From positions 1 through 35,847 of the forward strand of contig FTLJ01000309.1 of the NCBI GenBank assembly GCA_900155495.1: 35,847 nucleotides of DNA. Reading direction: 5' to 3'. The DNA is from Porogramme epimiltina. Lineage: Eukaryota; Basidiomycota; Agaricomycetes; Polyporales; Polyporaceae. A model generated the notes under the pieces. That model was not told the origin of the DNA and searched no databases. It saw only the letters and a program-made list of their open reading frames with translations. Shown in pieces: positions 11,259-20,317 of this stretch (positions are counted from its first letter, which is position 1; each line of letters starts with the position of its first letter). Made by a program: the position numbers and the translations under genes.

Positions 11259-13127
11259 ATGAGGTACGCGCTTATCTACACGAGGTTCTCGGTAGTCTGA
11301 CGCAAGCTTTCGCTCATTCTTGTCATTGCAGCGCTCCCGTGATTATCAACGCTACATCTGCCCGCCAGAACCTCAATCCTGGGCCTCCAGTGCATACGAC
11401 GAGACAGCTCACCACCGAGCTACATCATTCACCCCCCATCGATACCCTCCCAAACGAGCTCCTTCTCGAGATATTTAGGTTCTGCGTGGGCCAATCTCTG
11501 GATTACATAGCCCCTGTCTATCTGGGGACCTTCGAAATCGACTTCGAGGGTGCCTGCGAGGACGAATGGCCACGTATCGATACAGCTCAACTCATATCTC
11601 TCACACACGTATGCGTGCGGTGGCGCTTCCTCCTCCTCGACTGCCCCGAATTCTGGACGTGCATAGACGGACACAACATCGCGCAGTTCACAGCGTTTGT
11701 GCAACGTTCAAAATCCCTTCCCCTCAGCCTCGCTGTATGCTATGAAGACACGGAACTGACTCGCGAAAGGGAAGGGTCAGAGGTTGTTGTTTACCGACCG
11801 GACGTCGCAGCCCTTGTTTCTCCTCTCCTAGCACGACTAAAGACAGTCGACATCGTCGTTGAAGACTATCCCCCCACATGGATATTCCAAGAGTACCCGC
11901 CTCTTCTCGAAGTCTTCAACTTCTGCGTTCACGAAGGAGAGATCAAGTTTACGTCGGAGACTCCTCTGCTCTTCAATACTCAAGTCTTGCCGCTCACAGC
12001 CCTCGCGATTTCTGGACTCTCGGGCCCCGATTCTCCCCCTCAACGAATTGCCCAACCTCACGCATCTCTACCTATCCATGTGCAGTTTCGACGATGTACC
12101 TCCCGAAAACATCCTCGGCCTCCTCAGCAGAACCCCAAACCTCGAGGTGTTCCACTTCGATTGCGTCAGCGTCCCGGAGGCGGAAGATCCTGACGAGCTC
12201 CCTCTAGTCTCTCTCCCTCAGCTCCAAGGTCTCTCGTTCTCGTATGGTGACATGGGCCCGATGTTCTACCTCGTCCCCTATCTCGAATTCCCCGATACGG
12301 TGCTCATCCGGTGTCACGTCGCAAGCCCACCCACCGAGGGCCGCAGGGCCATCCACTGCATCCCCCTGACCTACATCCCCCTCCTCTGTACGAGCACCGT
12401 GCTCGAGCTGCGCCAGCGAATGGACCGCGTGATCCTCGTCCTCGCGTGCCCCACTTCCTACGACTACACCCTCCTCTGCACGTTCACCGATACCGCCACC
12501 GACTGGCCGGGCGAATGGCTCCCCGAGCTTGACACGCACCTCCCCCTCGAGGGCCTTACGCGCGTCCGCGTCGACCTCCCCTTCCAGACCGCCCCGGTGC
12601 TCGCCGCGCTCCTCCCGCACATGTACGCCCTCGAGGAGCTCACCGTGGACGAGCCGGACCTACCGTCCCTCGGCGTGCTCGTTGCTGCGCTCGCACCTGC
12701 CGACCTCGGCGCGAGTGTGCCGTGCTCTGCGCTGCGCGCGCTCGCCTTAACGTCGTGCAGCGCGGGAGGCGGCGGCACGCGAGTCGACGCGGCGGACGCT
12801 GCTGCACTCGCGGAGGACCTTATTCGCGTGCTCGCGTTGCGCGCGGCGGTGGGACGCCGTGTCGCGCGTGTGGTTGTCCAGCCCATGCGCAGGTCTGAGC
12901 AGCCGGGCGAGGAGTGGCAGGATGCGCGCTTCTCGCGCGTGCGAGGCGTGTTTGAGAGCGCCGGAGTCGAGGACCACGTGGAGAGTTTCGAGGTTCTGGG
13001 GCCCGACGCGGACGTGTTTGGTGGATGGCTGGAGGAGGCCGGGTGGCTTCTGGTGATTGAGAGCGACTACTGGAACTATGCGTGGTTGAGCGGGGGCGAG
13101 ACGTGGGATGTATCCGACATGGACTAA
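11259..13127 (+). CDS. F-box protein with an internal 1-nt frameshift
   Basis: Probable substrate-recognition subunit of an SCF ubiquitin ligase. The main frame has no ATG before the F-box, so I place the start at 11259 (ATGAG) with a 68-bp intron 11264-11331 (gtacgc...cattgcag, CTGAC branch motif), giving MSAPVIIN. The F-box lies at residues about 38-110: TLPNELLLEIF, then LISLTHVCVRWRFLLLDCP and FWTCID. A leucine-rich C-terminal part follows (LTHLYLSMC, NLEVFHFD). The frame changes at 12022-12028, a gggcccc run: before it reads LTALAISGLSG, after it PILPLNELPNLTHLYL, and the paralogue at 13704-15458 aligns straight across. Removing one base restores about 599 codons. This is either a recent lesion or a sequencing error. 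No intron fits the shift. The target is unknown. Confidence 0.75.
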
Positions 13128-13703
13128 GGTGACATGTCGACCCGCGATAGTTAGTGATACCTCAGGGAGTACTTCATACAAGGAATTTAGGACTGCACGA
13201 GTGGCTCCCTTCAATAGTAGCACAGTCTTCACTAATTCGAAATTACTTTTGCTTGACAGTGTCGGTTCATTAGTATAAAGCTTACGTAATGCGCCATTTC
13301 ATCACCTACTGCGGGAACTCCTTCTCTTTCCTCTAAATCGATGGATCTGACGTTAGAGCAGGCTCCGATCCCATCCCTCGTTCATTGCAGCCGTCGTCCT
13401 GTGATCAGGTTTTTGTTGGTCTTCCGACGGGGACGACTAGGTCGTACTCTGTCGGCATGCCAAGTGGTGCTGAACTCTTGCTGTCTTCGTGCCTTCACAA
13501 CAACGGCGTCGCATGGTCGTTCATACTGAGAAGATAATGTACAGACAAGAACACTTATCACACGGAGAACAAGGGCTGCTTGTGCAGACTCATGATAGTA
13601 TCGCAAGAAGGACAGGTGCAGTAGTCCCGTACTCCAAAGCCCAAACTTGTCCGGTAGCCACGACGACAATAAGGTCTGCAGTAGGGATCGAGACGCTTCG
13701 TCC
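13128..13703. other. Intergenic spacer between convergent F-box genes
   Basis: About 575 bp between the two stop codons, so it must hold both 3' UTRs and polyadenylation signals. No motif stands out strongly, and I see no extra gene. Confidence 0.5.
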
Positions 13704-15458
13704 TCAGGGGTACTCTGGTCTAACCTCCGGTTCAATGCCGGGGTACATATCCCAGTAGTCGAACTCGCCTTCCACGTCCCACTCATCCGCGTCCCCTTCC
13801 ATCCAGCGGATAACGGAGCCCACGCGCGGCCCGATGAGGCGCAGCTCTCCAACGTACTGCGCCAGATTCAGGCTATCGAACGCCGCGCGGACTTCCGCCT
13901 TCGCGCGCTCGCGCTCGGGGGTGCGCAGGCGCTCCTGCAGGCAGACAGGCTGCACCACGAACCGGCGGATAGGACGCCCGAACACTGCGCGCCAGCGCAC
14001 CGCGTCCGCGAGCATCTGCGCGCACCGCGCGAGCTCCGTCGGGTCCATCCAATTGAGCGTGGGCGTCACAACGGTGACGGCGTTGAGCGCGGCGCACGCG
14101 GCGGGGTGCGCGGCGGCACCGGTACCGTAGAAGGAGCCGATCATGGCGCAGAAGTACTGGAGCTGCGCGGCGGTGTGCAGCTCGATCTCGAGCGTGGTGA
14201 TGTGCGCCATGTGTTGCATGAGGGCTGCGAGCGCAGAAGAGTCGGCCTGGGGAACGGAGAGGCGGAGGGTCGCGACGTGGCGGAGGGGTATCTCTTGCGG
14301 GATTCTGGTGAAGCAGTCCTCGATCCACTTGAGCCAGTCGCTTTCGAACACGAATACTTCCATCCAGAATCCGCCTAGGGGACCGAAGAAGGTGAGGTGT
14401 ACGCGGCATAGATGGTTGGGAATCATGAATTCTAAGGTACTTGCGGTGCTTGCATCGTCTTGAAGGAACCCGGAGAGGGGAGGGAATTCCTCGCCGAGTA
14501 TGGCAGCGTTGTTGACACGAATTCGAGCGGAAGCAGGGACGCTCATATATTTGAAAACATCCAGCGCGCCTACGCAGTGGGCTGTAAAGGCCATCAAACG
14601 AAGCCGGGGGAGCCATGCACGATATCTTGGCAGAGGCATGTCGTCCGGTGTAGCAACGAGCATGTTATCGAAGTGGAGGAACTCGAGGTTTGGCGCATTT
14701 GTGAGAAGTGTGAAGAGATCCATGTCGTTGATCACGGCGAGGTTGTCGTCCCGGTCGAATGAAAGAAATAGGTGGGTGAGCAGGGGAAATAGGTTCCCAG
14801 GAACCCAGCTAGAGATCCCGGTGAGTGCGAGGGCTTTGAGGGATGATTCCGCGTTGCCAAAGAGCACCTTTGTCTCTTTTGGCTTCCCCAAGCTGACCCC
14901 CAGGCGGACGTCATGGGTACCAGTCTTCGGGCCATGCTCGACGCGCACGTTGGCTACCGTGAGAAGAGGCGCGCTCACGGTGAAGATCCAGGCGGGAGGG
15001 TCCCAAAGGGAGTGGTAGCCGTGTGTGAGCACCACGATATCGAGTTGATGGAGCCGAGGCATCAGCGGTACGATGACGCTTTCGAGGATGGCGTGCACAG
15101 GCTTCGAACCCTCGTAGGAAATGGGGATAGGCGGCTCGACGTCGTCGTAGTGCGCTGTTATGCACATCGGAAGGGGCCCTGCGCGCTCGCAGAATGTCTG
15201 TAGTTGAGCATAACTGTGGCAGTCGACATGTGTCCAGAACGACGGGGTTTCGATGAGAGCTCGCCGCCAGTGCGCGCAGACGTGCGTTAGAGCAAGGAGG
15301 GGCGCAGTTTCCAAAGTGGGGTATGCGTCAGGGTCTTTCGGATCATCCGGAGCATGCATGATGGTCGGTCTGAAGTCTTCGTCCTCGTCCTCGTCCAGGA
15401 GTGCGCCATGTAAAATCTGGATAAGGACCGCCTTTGGGAGTGTGTTGATCGGAAGCAT
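13704..15458 (-). CDS. F-box protein, paralogue of the convergent gene
   Basis: Predicted SCF ubiquitin-ligase adaptor of 584 aa. The first ATG in frame is at 15458 (MLPINTLPKAVLIQIL). The frame stays open upstream to about 15563, where a tctcgcag acceptor with a ctaac branch motif suggests an additional 5' exon I could not place. The F-box is split by an acidic insert (DEDEDEDF) and continues as PLLALTHVCAHWRRALIETP and FWTHVDC. The rest is leucine-rich with LTHLFLSFD and NLEFLHFDN, and ends EWDVEGEFDYWDMYPG. Length, layout and the acidic/aromatic tail match the gene at 11259-13127, so the two are probably an inverted duplication that has diverged. The reading frame is intact. The substrate is not predictable. 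Confidence 0.8.
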   Translation of the reverse strand: MLPINTLPKAVLIQILHGALLDEDEDEDFRPTIMHAPDDPKDPDAYPTLETAPLLALTHVCAHWRRALIETPSFWTHVDCHSYAQLQTFCERAGPLPMCITAHYDDVEPPIPISYEGSKPVHAILESVIVPLMPRLHQLDIVVLTHGYHSLWDPPAWIFTVSAPLLTVANVRVEHGPKTGTHDVRLGVSLGKPKETKVLFGNAESSLKALALTGISSWVPGNLFPLLTHLFLSFDRDDNLAVINDMDLFTLLTNAPNLEFLHFDNMLVATPDDMPLPRYRAWLPRLRLMAFTAHCVGALDVFKYMSVPASARIRVNNAAILGEEFPPLSGFLQDDASTASTLEFMIPNHLCRVHLTFFGPLGGFWMEVFVFESDWLKWIEDCFTRIPQEIPLRHVATLRLSVPQADSSALAALMQHMAHITTLEIELHTAAQLQYFCAMIGSFYGTGAAAHPAACAALNAVTVVTPTLNWMDPTELARCAQMLADAVRWRAVFGRPIRRFVVQPVCLQERLRTPERERAKAEVRAAFDSLNLAQYVGELRLIGPRVGSVIRWMEGDADEWDVEGEFDYWDMYPGIEPEVRPEYP

Positions 15459-15563
15459 CGAGTTGAACCTTCGCTTCGCTTCTAGCGGAATACTACCCGA
15501 GAAGGCCTCGAGTGCGAGGGCGACAAAGCTTATGCCTTCCGACCTGCGAGACGCAAGGGACAC

Positions 15564-17335
15564 AGCAGTTAGAACGGAACACGCGCCAAATTATGTCAAT
15601 CACACTGACCGGCGTGGATGATTCTCTATGTCGCCTCCGACATGGGAGGCTATCACGGAAAGGAAGAAATTCACCGCAGCATTGTGGTCCCCAACTTGTG
15701 AATGATTTTCAAAGTTTGACATGTTCTATGTCGATGTGGACGCGCGTTAATGCTAGTGACCGAAATCCTTATCGTCCACATAGAGACTCACCACGGGACT
15801 TGTTCGGGAGAGACGACTGGAGGCGATATGGAAGGCGAGAAAGACGGTGCGTATAGAAATGTTTGTGGAGGGAATGGCGGGGTTGGGCTGTTGGGCAGGG
15901 GCTCTAAATCATTGTTCGCAATGCCATATTAGCGCCTGTTCCATCATGTTGCCGCCGGACACTCCCCTTGTTCTTGTGGGCGGTCCGAAAACCCGGACAA
16001 AAGTCAACAAGGCTGGCGAGCAGAGCATCAGAGAGAATAAAGACAATGCGCAGGAGCAGTTATCGTAGGCTCCACTACCGACGAGAACACAATGTCCCAG
16101 ATACAGACCTTGGCAACAACGGACCTCATGTCAGATACGAAGGGACCTTCTCGACGACATGCGGTCTGGACACGATCACTGTGTGTGTTCGGAGGGCATG
16201 GTGTGCAGAACATTGCTTGTATTTCTCGGTTGAAACGGGGACAAAGGGACACCGGCTCACTACACGCCGATAAATGCTCTCCAAACTAAAATACCTCCCC
16301 GTCGCATCCGCCCATCCCAGTCTGGCGCGCACCACCCATTCCTTCGAAACTTTTCCTCTTGAGACTAGAGTTGCCTGGGGGAGCTTGAGTAGAGAAATGA
16401 CCAGGGTATGAGCGGGACAGGGGAGGCGTTGTCGAGCAGGCATAAGTAGAGTTCGAACAAGCATGGACGCCCGCCGGGCTGCACGTTGTTGACGAGGCAC
16501 GTGACTCACTCCTGGCAAATTTGGTCGGCGCCTCCGAACGTACTCCTCCCGCTCGTGATACTAATGCTTACTTCCTTTTGCCTTCTACTTCACGTCCCTC
16601 CGACTGTGATACAAGCGCAAATACGCCCAACTCTCCTGATCTGAAGTGCCCGACGTGCCATGATACCAGCACCGCCCTCGCCCACAGCTAGTGCGTACGT
16701 ACTATCCAGTGTATCTCCAAATCGGACGTGGCAGGGTCAACTTCGGATTTATCAAGAATTGTAAACCCCTTATTGTCTTGCAGTTTCTACGGAGTCTTGA
16801 CAACGGTAGTCTCTTAAGTCGCCATGACAAAGATTGTGGCGATTTTCCGTGTATGCGTCGCGGTTCCGGTCAGAGGCCAAAACGCAATTAGCTCTCTAGT
16901 CGCGCACTATGTCCCATGTATCAACAGACGCCTGTTCAATTTGACTCGTATCGGAGCTGACGTCATATACTCATCAATGGAGGCGCAAGAAGACTAGCTT
17001 CCTGGATCTCAGTGCGTGCGGCGATGTGTCACTTCCGTGTCTCAAGGGATGCTCATTTTCATCCCGACGTGCAGGTGATAGCGGGGTGATCTTCTACTCC
17101 CTAGGCCTGACGCCGCGATCCACAACGGGCCGCCTTCTATAGTACGGTGGTGCCATGCCGGAACTTCTACTCCAGTTCATCGAAGTTCTCGAAACTGCCG
17201 TGCTTAAAGAACAAGTCCCACAACACTCATTTTAAAGTTCGTTCCTCCGTTTCACACGTTTCAGAGTTGGTATAAGTTACTATTGAATCTCAAACAGCGG
17301 AGACGTTCGCCTCCCCCAAGAGTTGATCGAGTCTC
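15564..17335. other. No gene recognised; upstream regions of F-box and GMC genes
   Basis: About 1.7 kb between the divergently oriented F-box and GMC genes. Only short frames without family motifs are present. It presumably contains both promoters. Confidence 0.5.
17271..17276 (+). promoter_or_regulatory. Possible TATA-like element of the GMC gene
   Basis: The hexamer tataag occurs 65 bp before the ATG at 17336, a position plausible for a fungal core promoter. There is no other support. Confidence 0.25.
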
Positions 17336-19961
17336 ATGCGTCTTCGAACCATTTCTTTGGTTGGCTTCTCTGCTACTTGTTCGTTATCCTCATGGGCATT
17401 GGAAGCCTGTCCCTCCACAATCAAGGCGGAGTACGACTACGTTGTTGTTGGTGCAGGCGCTGGAGGAGGTCCACTCGCCTCTCGGCTTGCGGAATCTGGG
17501 TATACAGGTAGGTCAAAGTCCCCGATCTCGTTTCGTAATGCCTCTATCAACTTATCATCATAGTCCTCGTAGTTGACGTCGGCCACGACGTCGATAACGT
17601 CAATACTACAACTCCTGCATACGTCGGTCGCGTTATTGAGGGTACGTCGGGCTACGCACAAGTGACGCTCCTGTTCTCGTGCACAGCTCATGCATCGACC
17701 AGATCCCCAGATTGAGCTCAATTACACACTTGACGAGTATCCTTCAGGGTTTATGTTCCAAAGGAATGATGTGTGGTACGCTTGGCCTGCAGAATGATCA
17801 TGCTGATCCACTCTTACGTCGGATAATCCTAGGTACCCCCGCGGTCGTGCAATTGGTGGCTCCGCTCTCCATAACGCCGTCATCAATCTCGTTACAAACA
17901 CGCGCGCAGACTTCGCTTTATTTGAATCGATGTTTGGCGACTCATGGTCGCTCGATAGCGTTTGGGAATACTTCAAGCTTCTCGAGAAGAACGAATATAT
18001 TCCGCTGAGCCCTGACCATGGCTATTCTGGATGGTTGGAAACAAATACGATACCCGTCCCAATCATCCTTCAACCGAAGTTCTTGGGTGCGTATATTGTA
18101 ATGCACCCGTTCGACGTCTTCTAACGATTGCGTCATTAGACTTGCAGCTTCCCCTCATTTTCGGCTCTCTTCTTCTCTCTGCGCCTTTGATCGTGGACAT
18201 CAACAGTAGACCATCAATAGACGCTACGGGAATCTCCCTAGCGAGCAACACGATCACTAATACAAATGCACGATCGAGCGCCCGACAGAGGCTCCTTGCG
18301 GTGAAATTGGCCTCCCCAGATCGTCTTCAATTTGCGGAGGACACCCTCGTGACGAAGATTCTTCTGTGTCAAGACGCTAATTTGACGAAGCCAAGGGCGT
18401 ACGGTGTCGAGATCGCGCGCGGGCAGGGCTTGCCAGTTCAGCTGAACTTCGGTGGCAAGCAAAACCTGACGACGGAGCAAGTGCTAGTCAAGCGTGAAGT
18501 GATTGTGGCGGCGGGTACATTCCAAACCCCACAGCTAGTGAGTGCCCCTGTTGTGTTATGTTCGAGTATAGTGACCTCACGTGTTTCCATCCTCAGCTCA
18601 TGGTCAGTATTTAATTTCCTGAATATGCTACTGCATCGCTAAATATCGCCCTGCGTAGTTGTCTGGTATCGGTACGTTCTATTGGATTCCTAATCATAAT
18701 GATGTTTGGGGCTTGAGTTGGCGCACATTCGCAGGTGACAGCGATCACCTCATGTCCTTCGGAATCGAGCCTGTAGTGAACCTCACTGGAGTCGGTATGA
18801 ACATGCAAGGTATGTGTCCTCGTATAGTTTCAACTGGATATTGCACTGATGTAAATCCTAGACCACGACGAAATTGCGACTACATGGGAATTCAAACAGA
18901 ACTACACTCTCTTTCATGGGTGTACGTTCGGCTCAGACCCTAACACCGACCCATGTTTGGATTACTATATCGCCTCAGGACACCAGAACTTGTACGCGTT
19001 CGGCGCGGGGGTGTTCCACATGCCATACAAGTCTGATGAGTCTCTCGAGGATCCGGATATGATGTTGTACTGGCTGCCTGGCAACTTTCCGGGCTTCGTT
19101 CGCGGTTCGTTCATTTCTCATAGTGTGAACCCAAACTGACACATCTCCTTCGTTAGGCGTGGGCAATCTCATAGCAGACACGCATAATGCGCTCACCGCC
19201 ATTGCGCTCCGCGCACGCCCATCGTCGCGTGGTACCGTGCGACTCACTGGGGCACACCCGCAGGATGTTCTAAGTATCGAGAAGCGACACTTTCAGGCTG
19301 CAGGTGGGCCCGTGGACGTCGCTGCGCTACGCGACGGTGTCAAGAGGGCGCGGTCAATCGTGGAAAACTCGATCATGGCCGTGGCTGTCGAGCGCGAGAT
19401 CTTCCCGGGAGCGAATTTCTCGACGGATGAACAAATCGAGGAACATGTCTATGAGCATATATTCGGTATGAAATTTTCTTCATTTCTGCGGAATTGAGGG
19501 ATCTCTGAGATACGGCTACTACGTAGGTCATCATATATGCTGCACTGCTAAGATGGGCACGGATGACGGTGAGTGCGCCGCCGTATTCAATTCATTTTCA
19601 CGATAATGATTGTTGTTGACGTGGTACACAGACGACCTTGCTGTCGTTGATGGTAACTTCAATGTACATGGAGTTACAAACCTTCGCATTGTTGATATGA
19701 GTATCTGGCCGAACGTACCCGGATTCTTCCCAACGACACCTATGTACATGGTACGCTAGATATGGGGTCTCTTTCACTTGATTTCTTCCACGCTGACACT
19801 GCATTGACGCGTAGTTGTCCGAGAAAGCCGCGCATGTGATCATCGAGGCCGCAAACGGGACAGCGACGACGAGTGCGGCCAACGCCACGTTCACTGGTCA
19901 CACAGAAGGGGCATACGATGCACTCGTGTCTTATCTTGCAGCGGCGGGGATCGGTTTGTAG
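17336..19961 (+). CDS. Secreted GMC-family FAD oxidoreductase, 13 exons
   Basis: Predicted FAD-dependent alcohol/sugar oxidoreductase, likely extracellular: residues 1 to about 25 form a signal peptide. Exons are 17336-17507, 17564-17641, 17703-17775, 17833-18086, 18140-18537, 18597-18602, 18659-18671, 18735-18809, 18862-19104, 19157-19465, 19527-19568, 19632-19750 and 19815-19961. All twelve introns (52-64 bp) are GT-AG and the phases give 642 aa with no stop. The dinucleotide-binding VVVGAGAGGG is at residues 36-45. GTFQTPQLLMLSGIG (318-332) fits the GMC signature 2 pattern and requires the 6-nt exon 18597-18602. The first catalytic His is His543 (HHICCTAKMG). The position of the second His/Asn reads Phe587 (NVPGFFPTTP). 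The substrate is unknown, and activity may be atypical. Confidence 0.88.
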
Positions 19962-20317
19962 GCATATGTACGTATCCTCTGCTACGTGGCTCTCGCGCGG
20001 AGACGTCAATGGTCGCGATTCCTACACATGTGTGTTGTATAATTATCACTCAGCACGTGCACATCATCAGCGAGCGAAATGTGTTGTATAGATATCGTTC
20101 ATGCGTAGTCCCTAAAATGCGACAGAAGAACCCGTAAGGTGATGTAAGGCAAGAGCGACAAAGATAATGCAGTGCACAGCAGGACGACAACTGGAAGGCG
20201 ATGGGGAGCACGGATACACGAGTACATGATGCGTACGGAATGTTCATTAGAGATGAATGTGGGATGTACGTCTACGGGGGGCGAATGCGTGGGAAATACG
20301 AGGAGACCGGAGCACTG
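19962..20317. other. Spacer between convergent GMC and SH3-TBC genes
   Basis: About 355 bp between two convergent stop codons. It should carry both 3' ends. No gene or repeat recognised. Confidence 0.5.

Noticed and set aside
11859..12013. Separate gene starting with MKTIPPHGYSK
   Set aside because: Before about 12022 this frame is a shadow of the F-box frame; only the part after the frameshift aligns with the paralogue.
13647..14378. 243-codon plus-strand frame
   Set aside because: It lies antisense to the C-terminal half of the intact minus-strand F-box gene and has no independent support.
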